This document shows, piece after piece, positions 33,016-43,543 of a stretch of DNA of 64,000 nt. The translations under genes and the position numbers were made by a program. Positions within the stretch are counted from its first letter, which is position 1, and every line of letters starts with the position of its first letter. The DNA is from JAOUEA01 sp040882605 (GTDB lineage: Bacteria; Actinomycetota; UBA4738; HRBIN12): NCBI GenBank assembly GCA_040882605.1, contig JBBEAY010000002.1, positions 124,001-188,000 of the forward strand, given 5' to 3'. The notes under the pieces were generated by a model. The model was given only the letters and a program-made list of their open reading frames with translations, was not told the origin of the DNA and did no database searches.

Positions 33016-33272
33016 TGAAGCGTGTGAAGATCGCGGAGTTGAAGGATCAGTTGTCCCGGCACCTCCGCGCGGTTGAGAACGGCGCCGAGGTCGAGGTCAC
33101 CGACCGCGATCGTCCGATCGCCCGGATCGTGCCGGTGAGCCGCGCGGGGAGCTCACTCGTCGTTCGGCCGCCGAAGCACCCGTTCTCCACTGTCAGTGGC
33201 AGGCGCCACGCTCCCGCGCGATGGAACGTGAGCTCGCTCGATCTGCTGCTGGAGGAACGGCAGGGGCGTTGA
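33015..33272 (+). CDS. vapB: Antitoxin of a VapBC-type pair (Phd/YefM-like fold)
   Basis: 85 aa. KIAELKDQLSRHLRAVENGAEVEVTDRDRPIARIVPV is split between recognition and dimerisation elements typical of Phd/YefM-type antitoxins; the C-terminal 35 residues would bind and block the toxin. It probably has a leaderless message with an operator over the start. Its stop overlaps the toxin TTG start (TTGA). Confidence 0.8.
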   Translation: MKRVKIAELKDQLSRHLRAVENGAEVEVTDRDRPIARIVPVSRAGSSLVVRPPKHPFSTVSGRRHAPARWNVSSLDLLLEERQGR

Positions 33273-33679
33273 ACGTCTATGTCGACTCATCGGTCTTGCT
33301 GCGGGTCGTGCTCGGCGAACGCGGACGGCTGAAGATCTGGCCGAAGATCTCCGCAGTCGTGGCGAGCGAGCTCATCACGTTGGAATGTCTCCGCACCATC
33401 GATCGCGCCCGTATCCACCTCGGACTCGCCGACCAGGAGGTCGCCGATCGTAGGGCGGCTCTGATGGAGACGCTCGAGACCTTCAACCTGGTTCCCGTCG
33501 CACCTCCGGTCCTGGAGCGAGCGGCCGAGCCATTTCCCACCATGCTTGGATCACTCGACTCGATCCACCTGGCGAGCGCCTTGCTTGTGCGGGATCGGTT
33601 CGAGGATCTCTCGTTCGCGACGCACGACCAGGTGCTCGCGATAGCGGCGAGGGCAGTCGGTTTCCGCGTGCACGGATGA
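33269..33679 (+). CDS. vapC: PIN-domain ribonuclease toxin (VapC-like)
   Basis: 136 aa from TTG 33269, which overlaps the antitoxin stop and has GGAGG and GGGG runs upstream; the longer frame would start inside the antitoxin. The acidic PIN residues are present: Asp in VYVDSSVLL, Glu in SELITLECLR, Asp in GSLDSIHLASAL and Asp in FATHDQVL. It is a probable metal-dependent endoribonuclease acting on tRNA or mRNA when antitoxin is degraded. The Lon protease gene follows 162 bp downstream; the family is known to remove antitoxins, but a link is only positional. Confidence 0.83.
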   Translation: MNVYVDSSVLLRVVLGERGRLKIWPKISAVVASELITLECLRTIDRARIHLGLADQEVADRRAALMETLETFNLVPVAPPVLERAAEPFPTMLGSLDSIHLASALLVRDRFEDLSFATHDQVLAIAARAVGFRVHG

Positions 33680-33740
33680 CACAGCCCTGCTGCCCATCTT
33701 CCCCTTCAGGGATAGTGGAGGGTATCGCGGGCATGCGGCG

Positions 33741-33756
33741 TGTAATGACGATTACA
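33741..33756 (+). promoter_or_regulatory. Palindrome TGTAAT-N4-ATTACA upstream of lon
   Basis: The 162-bp gap before lon holds TGTAATGACGATTACA, with 6-bp perfect arms, and a smaller GGAA-N4-TTCC nearby. It is a candidate operator. It does not match the HspR (HAIR) consensus as I know it. Confidence 0.4.
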
Positions 33757-33841
33757 ACCTGGGAATAGCTTCCTGGGGTCTATTCGTTGTCGCACCTGCA
33801 AGGCGGCTCCGGCCGCATTCCTGCCCTCGAGGGAGAACGAC

Positions 33842-36216
<2,375 letters not shown>

Positions 36217-36220
<4 letters not shown>

Positions 36221-36816
36221 ACCTAGCGATCTTCGGGGCGACCGGCGGCACCGGTCGCCTCCTGCTGGCTCAGGCCCTCGAGCGTGGTCACTCCGTGACC
36301 GCGTTCGTCCGTTCCACGCCGACGGACGACGCGCTCGCTGGCGCCGACCGAGTGGTCACGGGCGACGCTCGCAATGAGGCGGCCGTGGCCTCGGCGCTCC
36401 GCGACGCCGAGGCCGTCGTCTCGGCGATGGGTCCGAAGGGACCCGATCCGGCAAGCGTCTACTCCAACGCGATCGGCACGTTGACCCAGTCGATGGTCGC
36501 TGCCGGCGCGCGACGGCTCGTGATCTCTGCGAACTCGAGGGTGCTGGACGACCGTCCCCTCGAGGGTCCGTACGCCGCCGTCTCCCAGGAGCACCGCGAC
36601 GCGCTCGCGTGCCTGCAGGTCGCCGACCTCGATTGGACGATGGTCGCGACGCCGATGCTCTGCGACGACGAACCGCGAGGCTCGTACGAGGTCGTCGTCG
36701 GCGATCGGGGAAATGGGAAGTCGATCACGCGCGCCGACTTCGCGGCCGCGATGCTCGACGCTCTCGACCACGCCGAGTGGTCCGGTCATGTCGTCGACGT
36801 TTCGAACGCCCCCTGA
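36217..36816 (+). CDS. NAD(P)-binding atypical SDR (NmrA/SDR_a5-like)
   Basis: 199 aa, GTG overlapping the lon stop (GTGA), with TAACCT 7 nt before the GTG as a possible own promoter. The Rossmann motif is GATGGTGRLLLAQA, followed by VVTGDARNEAAV and VSAMGPKGPDP. Members reduce flavins, quinones or biliverdin, or act as redox sensors. No substrate can be named. It is five bases from the next ABC transporter gene. Confidence 0.8.
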
Positions 36817-36820
36817 CCGC

Positions 36821-37714
36821 ATGCTCGAGCTGACCGGTCTGCGCCGAACCTACGGCGACCTCGTGGCACTCGACGACGTCTCGTTTACCGTGCCCGAGGC
36901 AACGATCGTCGGATTCGTCGGTCCCAACGGCGCCGGCAAGACCACCGCCATGCGCATCGCCCTCGGCGTGCTCACTCCCGATGCGGGCGAGGTTCGCTGG
37001 CATGGCGAGCCGGTCGACGCGCAGATGCGCCGCCGCTTCGGCTACATGCCCGAGGAACGCGGTCTCTACCCCAAGATGCGCGTGCTCGATCAGCTCGTCT
37101 ACCTCGCGCGTCTGCACGGCATGTCGCGCGCCGATGCGCGTAGCCGTGCGAGCGAGACGCTCCAGGTGCTCGGTGTCGCCGAACGAGCCGGTGATCGAGT
37201 CGAGGCGTTGTCGCTCGGCAACCAACAGCGAGTGCAGCTCTCGGCCGCCCTCGTGCACGAGCCGGAACTGCTGGTGCTCGACGAGCCTTTCTCTGGCCTC
37301 GATCCGGTCGGGGTCGACGTGCTCTCGGGAGTGCTTCGGCGTCAGGCGACGAACCACGGTGTGCCGGTCGTTTTCTCGAGCCACCAGCTCGAGCTGGTCG
37401 AGAGGCTCTGCGACGCGGTCGTGCTCATCGATGGCGGACGCATCGTGGCCCAAGGCACCATCGACGAGCTTCGCGCGAGGCGGGAGCGTCGACTTTTCCT
37501 GGTGAAGGTTCGCAACGCTGTCGACGGCTGGCACGAGTCGATACCCGGCGTCGAGCTCGTGGAGTCGACCGGCGAGGGTTCCGTGCTCGAGCTTGCCGAC
37601 GGCGTCGACGAGCAGCGGGTGCTCGACCTCGCGCGGGCTTCCGGCGACGTCGAGCGGTTCGGCCCGGTCCACGCGACCCTCGCGGAGCTTTTCCGCGAAG
37701 TGGTCGGCGAATGA
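36821..37714 (+). CDS. ABC transporter ATP-binding protein, NatA-like
   Basis: 297 aa from ATG 36821 (MLELTGLRRTYGDL). Walker A GPNGAGKTTAMRI, Walker B LLVLDEPFSGLDPVG and a somewhat divergent signature (ALSLGNQQRVQLSAALV, LSLGN in place of LSGGQ) are seen. The C-terminal part has the NatA-type beta domain. It is coupled to the permease by an ATGA overlap. It is an export-type ATPase; Na+ or drug efflux is a family-level guess. Confidence 0.87.
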   Translation: MLELTGLRRTYGDLVALDDVSFTVPEATIVGFVGPNGAGKTTAMRIALGVLTPDAGEVRWHGEPVDAQMRRRFGYMPEERGLYPKMRVLDQLVYLARLHGMSRADARSRASETLQVLGVAERAGDRVEALSLGNQQRVQLSAALVHEPELLVLDEPFSGLDPVGVDVLSGVLRRQATNHGVPVVFSSHQLELVERLCDAVVLIDGGRIVAQGTIDELRARRERRLFLVKVRNAVDGWHESIPGVELVESTGEGSVLELADGVDEQRVLDLARASGDVERFGPVHATLAELFREVVGE

Positions 37715-38946
37715 GCCGGGCCGAGACGCCTGCCACCGATCGTCGCGCATGGCGACTCGTCGCCGCCCGGGACTTCACGGTCCGCCTCCGCGACAAGGGC
37801 TTCTTCATCTCGACCGCGATCACGCTCACCGTGCTGTCGACGTTGATCCTGCTGGGGGCCTACGGCGGCGACGACACGCCCTCGTTCGACCTCGGTCTCA
37901 CCGGTCGGAGTCCTGGCGCGCTCGACGTGACGGCGGCGGCGTTGAGCGACGTCGCCGAGCGACGGGAAGTGGCGATCGAGGTCAGGTTCTGGGATGACGA
38001 AGACGCGGCCGAGGCGGCCGTGCGATCGGGGCGCCTCGACGCGATCCTCTCGCAGGACGGCGTGTTGCTTGGTGAGACGTCGGTGCCCCTCGACCTCACA
38101 CAGGTCGTGCTGGAGGCCTTCGAACGCGCCAGGCTTACCGGGGCTCTTGACGACGCAGGTGTGCCGCCCTCGCAGATCGAAGGGCTGCTGGAGCAGCCTG
38201 GTGTCGAGGTCCGAACGCTCGAGCCGCAGGACCCGAACCGAGACCAGAACGCCGGCATCGCGTTCGTGGCAGTGCTGCTCGCCTACGGACAGCTCTTCGG
38301 CTACGGGGTGTGGATCGCCACCGGGGTGATCGAGGAGAAGGCGTCGAGGGTCGTCGAGATCCTGCTCTCGACCATCCGCCCGTGGCAGCTGCTCGCCGGA
38401 AAGATCGCCGGCATCGGACTGCTCGGCATCGTGCAGCTCTTGTTCATCGCCACGTTCGCGATCGTGCTCTCGCTCGTGACCGGCGCGCTCGAGCTCCCCG
38501 GCGCCGCCATCGGCGTGGCGTTCGTCGTGCTCGCTTGGTTCGTCATGGGCTTCGCGTTCTACGCGGGCCTGTTCGCGGTGTCGGGCTCGCTCGTCTCCCG
38601 CATGGAAGAGCTGCAGAACGCGTTGGTGCCGATCAACCTGATCATCTTCGCCTCCTTCTTCATCTCGATCGGGGCGCTCGGGGACCCGGATTCCACGCTG
38701 GCGGTCGTCGCGTCGGTGCTGCCCTTCTCCGCGGCGCTCGCGATGCCGGTGCGCATCGCGCTGGGATCTGCGACCCCGCCGCAGATCGCGCTGTCGATCG
38801 CGCTGCTCGTAGCCGGCACGGCCCTGCTCGTGCCGTTGTCTGCCCGGATCTACTCGGGCGCAGTGCTGAAGACCGGCACACGCGTGAAGCTCCGCGACGC
38901 TTGGAGGTCGGCCGCCTCCAGCGGCACGAACTCGGCCGAAAGCTAA
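37711..38946 (+). CDS. ABC-2 transporter permease, NatB-like
   Basis: 411 aa. TM1 (FFISTAITLTVLSTLILLGAY) is followed by an extracytoplasmic domain of about 130 residues and then five more membrane segments with GVWIATGVIEEKASRVVEIL, the ABC-2/NatB sequence tag. Paired with the upstream ATPase. Confidence 0.86.
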   Translation: MSRAETPATDRRAWRLVAARDFTVRLRDKGFFISTAITLTVLSTLILLGAYGGDDTPSFDLGLTGRSPGALDVTAAALSDVAERREVAIEVRFWDDEDAAEAAVRSGRLDAILSQDGVLLGETSVPLDLTQVVLEAFERARLTGALDDAGVPPSQIEGLLEQPGVEVRTLEPQDPNRDQNAGIAFVAVLLAYGQLFGYGVWIATGVIEEKASRVVEILLSTIRPWQLLAGKIAGIGLLGIVQLLFIATFAIVLSLVTGALELPGAAIGVAFVVLAWFVMGFAFYAGLFAVSGSLVSRMEELQNALVPINLIIFASFFISIGALGDPDSTLAVVASVLPFSAALAMPVRIALGSATPPQIALSIALLVAGTALLVPLSARIYSGAVLKTGTRVKLRDAWRSAASSGTNSAES

Positions 38947-38951
38947 CGATC

Positions 38952-39833
38952 ATGCCGGCGCCGACATGGACCCGCCAGAACGTTCTTCATGCGCTGTCGG
39001 CTGCGCGGTACGGGCGGAATCCGGCAGCCACCGTGTACGACAGCCTCGGCAGCGACTTCTTCCTCGCGCTTGCGCCCGGGTGGTTGAACCTCGGGCTGTG
39101 GGAAGGCGACGGGAGCGACTCCCTGGAAGCACCCGTGGCGGTGCGGCGCCTCGTGGAGACGATCGCCGCAGAGCTTCCAGCCGGCGGTGACGTGCTCGAC
39201 GTCGGCAACGGCCTCGCGGAACAGGACACATCGATCGCAGACGTGGCTCGGACGCGCACCCTCACCGCGGTGAACATCACGCTCTCGCAGCTACTGGCGG
39301 GCCAGCCGCGTCTCGACGAGGCAGGCGCCCACGGCGTGAACGCCGATGCGACGCGGCTTCCGCTTCGGAACGGATCGTTCGACGGGTTGATCAGCGTCGA
39401 GGCGGCGTTCCATTTCCCGTCGCGGGCGCTCTTCTTCGCCGAGGCGTTCAGGGTGTTGCGGCCGGGTGGTGTGCTGACGATGTCGGACATCCCCACGACG
39501 CGCATGCCGCGCACGCCGGGCGAGATGCTCTCGGCGTTCACCCAGCTGCGCGCGTGGGGCCTCGGCGCGCACGCTGCCGCGACCGCAGACGAGATCGTCG
39601 GGGTCGCGCTCGACGCCGGGTTCGTCGAAGTGCGCGCAGAGTCGGTGGGGGAGCGCACCATCGGTCCAGCCCTGCGGTTCGTGCGCGACCGGCTCGATCG
39701 CGCGCACGGCTCACGAGAGCTGCCGCGTTCCTACGAGCTCACGATGCGCCTCATGCTGCGTCAGGTCGACCTGCTGTGGCGCCGCGGCGTGCTCGACTAC
39801 TTGCTCCTACGTGCGACGAAGCCGGCCGAGTAA
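38952..39833 (+). CDS. SAM-dependent methyltransferase (UbiE/SmtA-like)
   Basis: 293 aa, ATG 38952 five bases after the permease stop. The class I fold is recognisable: VLDVGNGLAEQD (motif I; the second Gly region is altered, GNG rather than GCG), NADATRLPLRNGSFDGLISVEAAFHF (motifs II-III) and RVLRPGGVLTMSD. It is similar to small-molecule C/O-methyltransferases such as the tocopherol and sarcosine/dimethylglycine methyltransferase group. The substrate is not deducible. Translation may be coupled to the exporter. Confidence 0.82.
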   Translation: MPAPTWTRQNVLHALSAARYGRNPAATVYDSLGSDFFLALAPGWLNLGLWEGDGSDSLEAPVAVRRLVETIAAELPAGGDVLDVGNGLAEQDTSIADVARTRTLTAVNITLSQLLAGQPRLDEAGAHGVNADATRLPLRNGSFDGLISVEAAFHFPSRALFFAEAFRVLRPGGVLTMSDIPTTRMPRTPGEMLSAFTQLRAWGLGAHAAATADEIVGVALDAGFVEVRAESVGERTIGPALRFVRDRLDRAHGSRELPRSYELTMRLMLRQVDLLWRRGVLDYLLLRATKPAE

Positions 39834-39852
39834 CTAGTCCATCTTGGACTAG
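39834..39852. terminator. 8-bp hairpin between convergent genes (possible bidirectional terminator)
   Basis: CTAGTCCA-TCT-TGGACTAG is a perfect 8-bp stem with a 3-nt loop, directly after the methyltransferase stop and 19 bp from the convergent AIM24 stop. There is no T tract on either side, so its termination efficiency is uncertain. Confidence 0.5.
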
Positions 39853-39871
39853 CACGCCGCTGCGCCGGGAG

Positions 39872-40549
39872 CTAGCTGCGCTGCGCCGGGAGCTGCGGGA
39901 TGAGCCAGCCGAGGAAGTCGGCGGGACTGCGCGTCTGCATCCACAGGTCGCCTGGGCCTGTGAAGGTCGCGACGAGACCTTCGCCCGAGAGCAAGGTGGA
40001 CTTCCAGCCGCCGACCTTGTTGACCTCGTAGCCCACGCCTTCCTCGAACGCGACGATGTGGCCGGTGTCGATCTTCATGACCTCTCCTGCGCCGAGCGTT
40101 CGCTTCTCGATCGCGCCGTAGCTCGACACCAGCATGTCGCCCGTGCCGGTGCACCGAAGCAGGAACAGGCCCTCGCCGGAGAAGAACGTCTTGCCGCCGC
40201 CCCACTTCGTGTCGACCTCGACGCCCGTCTCCGAGGCGAGCCATGACCCCGACTGCACCATGAGCGCCTTCGAGGCGTCGACCGGCATGTGCACGATGTC
40301 GCCCGGCAGCGTGGGCGAGACGGTGAGCTCGCCGCCTTGCGGCGCTCGGAACGTATTGATGAAGAAGCTCTCGCCGCCGAGCACCGAGCGTTTCAGTCCG
40401 GCCATCACGCCGCTCTGCGCCTTGGTCTCGATCTCCACTCCGCCCGACATGCTCGTCATCGCGCCGGCCTCGGCCTTGACCTCGCCGCCCGCGGGCAATG
40501 CGATCACGGCGAGCGCGAACGAAGGGCTGAACCTGATGTCGACATCCAT
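39872..40549 (-). CDS. AIM24/TIGR00266 family protein
   Basis: 225 aa from ATG 40549 (MDVDIRFSPSF) with AGGAGG upstream. The family pattern is obvious: LAVIALPAGGEVKAEAGAMTSM near the N-terminus, GGESFFINTFRAP, LPGDIVHMPVD and GEGLVATFTGPGDLWMQTR. Members are beta-sandwich proteins of uncertain function, probably involved in membrane or stress homeostasis; mitochondrial Aim24 is a distant relative. A ~19-bp direct duplication at the 3' end (39859-39893) straddles the stop codon. Confidence 0.85.
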   Translation of the reverse strand: MDVDIRFSPSFALAVIALPAGGEVKAEAGAMTSMSGGVEIETKAQSGVMAGLKRSVLGGESFFINTFRAPQGGELTVSPTLPGDIVHMPVDASKALMVQSGSWLASETGVEVDTKWGGGKTFFSGEGLFLLRCTGTGDMLVSSYGAIEKRTLGAGEVMKIDTGHIVAFEEGVGYEVNKVGGWKSTLLSGEGLVATFTGPGDLWMQTRSPADFLGWLIPQLPAQRS

Positions 40550-40658
40550 AGCGGAACCTCCTGGTAGGGAATGGTCGCGTGCCCGCACCGAACGGCTTCG
40601 GGGCGCTGCCTCGGATCGTTCGCAGCCTATCCCGGTGACCAGGCGCCCCTCGTAGCGT

Positions 40659-41372
40659 TCACAGCAGCCCGATCGTTGCGGCGCCGTCGATCTGCAGGGC
40701 GGCGCCGCTTACGAAACCTGCCGGTTGCGAGCAGAGGAACGCAACGATCTTGCCGAAGTCGTCGGGGTCACCCTGGCGCCCCGCGGCGCCGAGCTCCTTG
40801 ACGCGGTCCGTGGCATGAAGTCCCGGACACGCCAGGTTCAGCGTGATGTCGTCCTCGACGAGATCCTGGGCGCCCGTCTTGGCCCACGCCCACAAGCCCG
40901 CCCGCGCCGCGTTGGAGTACGCGAGCGTCGGGATCGGCTGCTTCACCGCGTACGACGTGATGAGGCAGATGCGCCCCCACCCGGCGTCGCGCATGTGCGG
41001 TACGACGGCCTGCACGAGTCGGATCGAGGTGAGCATGTTCGCCTCGACCGCCGCGCGCATGCCTTCGTCGACCACCTCGAGCGCGCGGGCTTGTGGCGGT
41101 CCGCCGGCGTTAGCGACGAGCACGTGGAGCCCGCCGAAGCGTTCGATCGCGGTCGCAACGAGCCTCGCCGGTGTGCCGGGGTCGGTCACGTCGGCAGCCA
41201 CTGTGGTGGTCTCGGTTGCGAGCTCGCCCGCCGTGGCCTCGAGCCGCTCGGCATCGCGCGCGCAGAGCACGAGCTTCGCGCCCTCGGTTGCGAGAGCCTT
41301 CGCCGCGCCGAGCCCGAGCCCCTTGGATGCCCCCGTGACGATCGCGACCCGATCGCGCAGCCCCAGATCCAT
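40659..41372 (-). CDS. Short-chain dehydrogenase/reductase
   Basis: 237 aa from ATG 41372 (MDLGLRDRVAIVTG). The cofactor motif is TGASKGLGLGAAKAL, with NAG in VLVANAGGPP. The catalytic triad appears as Ser in LITSYAVKQPI and a spacing-shifted YSNAARAGLWAWAKTG (Tyr...Lys region altered), so the usual YxxxK is not strictly kept. It resembles 3-oxoacyl-ACP reductase-like SDRs. TACCAT stands 7 nt before the ATG on the minus strand; it is divergent from the next gene by 37 bp. Confidence 0.82.
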   Translation of the reverse strand: MDLGLRDRVAIVTGASKGLGLGAAKALATEGAKLVLCARDAERLEATAGELATETTTVAADVTDPGTPARLVATAIERFGGLHVLVANAGGPPQARALEVVDEGMRAAVEANMLTSIRLVQAVVPHMRDAGWGRICLITSYAVKQPIPTLAYSNAARAGLWAWAKTGAQDLVEDDITLNLACPGLHATDRVKELGAAGRQGDPDDFGKIVAFLCSQPAGFVSGAALQIDGAATIGLL

Positions 41373-41409
41373 GGCCAGCATGGTACGGGTCGGCGTTACG
41401 CTGGGAGTG
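41373..41409. promoter_or_regulatory. 37-bp divergent region with two putative leaderless promoters
   Basis: TACCAT on the minus strand (41385-41380, 7 nt before the SDR ATG) and TACGCT on the plus strand (41397-41402, 7 nt before the ATG at 41410). Neither gene has space for a 5' UTR. The -35 region of each promoter falls within the other gene, so they should interfere. Confidence 0.6.
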
Positions 41410-42345
41410 ATGACGAGTCGGCCTTCCCCCCGCACGATCACGGTCGTGGTCGTTGCCCTTGTCGGGCTCATCGCCGTGGTCGCGGTGCTCGCTGTGCGCG
41501 ATGTTCCGTCGGAGGCTGCCGAGCCGCTCGTTCGGCCGAACCCCGTGACCGGACCGTTCGAGGGGCTGGGCGTGTGGGTCGACATCTACGATCGCGAGGC
41601 GTGGGCCGATCCGGTCGCGGCCGTCGAGACGATGGTCGCGAACGGCGCCTCGACGCTCTACCTGCAGTCGTCGAACGCCGGCAGACTCGGACCTTTCGTC
41701 TTCGAGGAAGAGACGGCGATGTTCATCGACGCGGCGCACGATCGCGGCGTGCAGGTGGTCGCGTGGTACCTGCCACATCTCACAGACCTCGTCCTCGACA
41801 AGGCTCGCACGCGGGCGGCGATCACGTTCACGACGCCGCGCGGCGACCGGTTCGACGGGTTCGCGCTCGACATCGAGTCGGCACAAGTGCGGGTCGTGAC
41901 GCGGCGGAACGAACGGCTCGCGATCCTCTCGAGAAGGCTGCGCGAAGTCGCCGGCGACGACTACCCGCTCGGCGCGATCGTGCCGTCGCCGGCGCGACTG
42001 GTTGACGACGAGGTGTACTGGCCCGGGTTCCCATGGGGAGATCTCGCGCTGAACTACGACGCGATCCTGCCTATGACCTACTACACGTTCCGGGTGCACG
42101 GTCCTTCCGAAACGATCGAGTACGTGACCAGGGCGGTCGAGGAGATCCGGGCGGGGGTCGGGTCCGACGAGGTGCCGATCCACGTGATCGGCGGGCTCGC
42201 ACGTGACGCGAGCGGGTCCGAGACGCGGGCGTTCGTGCGCGCCGTGCGCGACACGGGCTCGATCGGGGCGAGCTACTACACGCTGCCCTTCGTCACCGAC
42301 GAGCAATGGGCGATCCTCGGCCGCATCGGCGTCGAGGGCGTTTGA
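41410..42345 (+). CDS. Membrane-anchored TIM-barrel/glycoside-hydrolase-like protein
   Basis: 311 aa, leaderless-type ATG. A signal anchor (ITVVVVALVGLIAVVAVLAV) is followed by a secreted domain with GVWVDIYDREAW, LYLQSSNAG, VVAWYLPHLTDL, GFALDIESAQV and AILPMTYYTFR, the strand order of glycoside-hydrolase-like TIM barrels (GHL/GH18-related). The Asp-Ile-Glu in DGFALDIES could be catalytic. Substrate unknown; it acts outside the membrane. Confidence 0.68.
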   Translation: MTSRPSPRTITVVVVALVGLIAVVAVLAVRDVPSEAAEPLVRPNPVTGPFEGLGVWVDIYDREAWADPVAAVETMVANGASTLYLQSSNAGRLGPFVFEEETAMFIDAAHDRGVQVVAWYLPHLTDLVLDKARTRAAITFTTPRGDRFDGFALDIESAQVRVVTRRNERLAILSRRLREVAGDDYPLGAIVPSPARLVDDEVYWPGFPWGDLALNYDAILPMTYYTFRVHGPSETIEYVTRAVEEIRAGVGSDEVPIHVIGGLARDASGSETRAFVRAVRDTGSIGASYYTLPFVTDEQWAILGRIGVEGV

Positions 42346-42408
42346 CCATTGCTTCGCGGCGTCGATAGTCTCGGGCGGCCCAACCGTCGAACGCAGGAGG
42401 ATCCGCAG

Positions 42409-42726
42409 GTGTCGATCACCCGCAGGCGTGTCGTTCGACTCGGGTGTGCCCTCGCGGTGCTGACCTCGGTCGCCGCGGTCTGCAATCCGCCGCTCGACAT
42501 CGAGGGGCTCGAGCCTCAACTGCAGCAACAGGTCGAGGAGTTCACGGGCCAGAGTTTCCGGTCCGTCTCGTGTCCCGACGACGTGCAACCCGAGGCCGGC
42601 GGCACGTTCGACTGTGAGGCCGTCGACGAGGCAGGCGCCACGTTCACGATCCGTGTGAGCCAGTCTGACGATCAGGGGAACGTGTCGTGGGAGCTCATCG
42701 GCGCGGCGCCCGAGCCTGGGGCCTGA
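42409..42726 (+). CDS. Small lipoprotein/secreted protein with DUF4333-like domain
   Basis: 105 aa, GTG after AGGAGG. The N-terminus VSITRRRVVRLGCALAVLTS is a signal peptide; a Cys in AAVCNPP may be lipidated although the lipobox is imperfect. The remaining part (FRSVSCPDDVQPEAGGTFDC) has the two-Cys DUF4333 signature found in actinobacterial surface proteins. Function unknown; 10 bp before fabI. Confidence 0.7.
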   Translation: MSITRRRVVRLGCALAVLTSVAAVCNPPLDIEGLEPQLQQQVEEFTGQSFRSVSCPDDVQPEAGGTFDCEAVDEAGATFTIRVSQSDDQGNVSWELIGAAPEPGA

Positions 42727-42736
42727 GGGGGTTCGC

Positions 42737-43519
42737 GTGCTGCTCGAGGGGAAGCGCTTCCTGATCACCGGCGTGCTCACGCCGCAATCGATCGCGTTCG
42801 CCGCGGCCCGGTCCGCCCAGGAGCAGGGCGCCGAGGTCGTGCTCACGAACTTCGGCCGGGGCGTGAGCCTCACCGAGAAGGTGGCCAAGCGGCTTCCCGA
42901 CCCGCCCGACGTGATGGAGCTCGACGTGAACGAGCCCGACCACATCGCGTCGGTGCGCGACGAGCTGGCGAGCCGGTGGGGAAGCATCGACGGGTTCCTG
43001 CACGCGATCGCGTTCGCGCCGGGCGACGCTCTCGGCGGCAACTTCTCGAACACCGGATGGGAGAGCGTTGCGACTGCCCTGCGAACGAGCGCGTTCTCGC
43101 TGAAGGAGCTCTCGATCGGCATGTTGCCGCTGATGCAGGAGCGCGGCGGGTCGATCGCCTCGCTCACCTTCGACTCCAGGGTCGCATGGCCGATCTACGA
43201 CTGGATGGGCGTCGCGAAGGCCGGCCTCGAATCGGTCACCCGCTACCTCGCGCGCGACCTCGGGCCCAAAGGCGTGCGCGTGAACACCGTGAGCGCCGGG
43301 CCGCTGCGCACCATGGCGGGCAAGGGCATCCCGGGGTTCGACGCGATCACCGACTCGTGGTCGCGGCGCGCGCCGCTCGGCTGGGACGTGACCGACCCGA
43401 CGCCCGTCGGCAACACGGTAGCGTTCCTGCTCTCGGACCTGTCGAAGGGCATCACCGGCGAGATGATCCACGTCGACGGTGGCTTCCACGCCATGGGCAC
43501 CGACCTCTACTTCGACTGA
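42737..43519 (+). CDS. fabI: Enoyl-[acyl-carrier-protein] reductase (FabI/InhA-like)
   Basis: 260 aa, GTG start. The FabI-type cofactor region is KRFLITGVLTPQSIAFAAAR rather than the classical TGxxxGxG. LHAIAFAPGDALGG and the active-site YDWMGVAKAGLES (Tyr-x6-Lys) match InhA/FabI, as does MIHVDGGFHAMG. It reduces enoyl-ACP with NADH in fatty acid elongation. No other fatty acid synthase genes are close. Confidence 0.9.
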   Translation: MLLEGKRFLITGVLTPQSIAFAAARSAQEQGAEVVLTNFGRGVSLTEKVAKRLPDPPDVMELDVNEPDHIASVRDELASRWGSIDGFLHAIAFAPGDALGGNFSNTGWESVATALRTSAFSLKELSIGMLPLMQERGGSIASLTFDSRVAWPIYDWMGVAKAGLESVTRYLARDLGPKGVRVNTVSAGPLRTMAGKGIPGFDAITDSWSRRAPLGWDVTDPTPVGNTVAFLLSDLSKGITGEMIHVDGGFHAMGTDLYFD

Positions 43520-43543
43520 GGGCGTGGCGCGCGCGCCTCTCAG
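43516..43543. terminator. Bulged hairpin between convergent fabI and DUF294 genes
   Basis: CTGAGGGCG pairs with CGCCTCTCAG with one bulged base. The stem covers the end of fabI and the stop of the opposing gene. No T tract is present. Confidence 0.3.
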
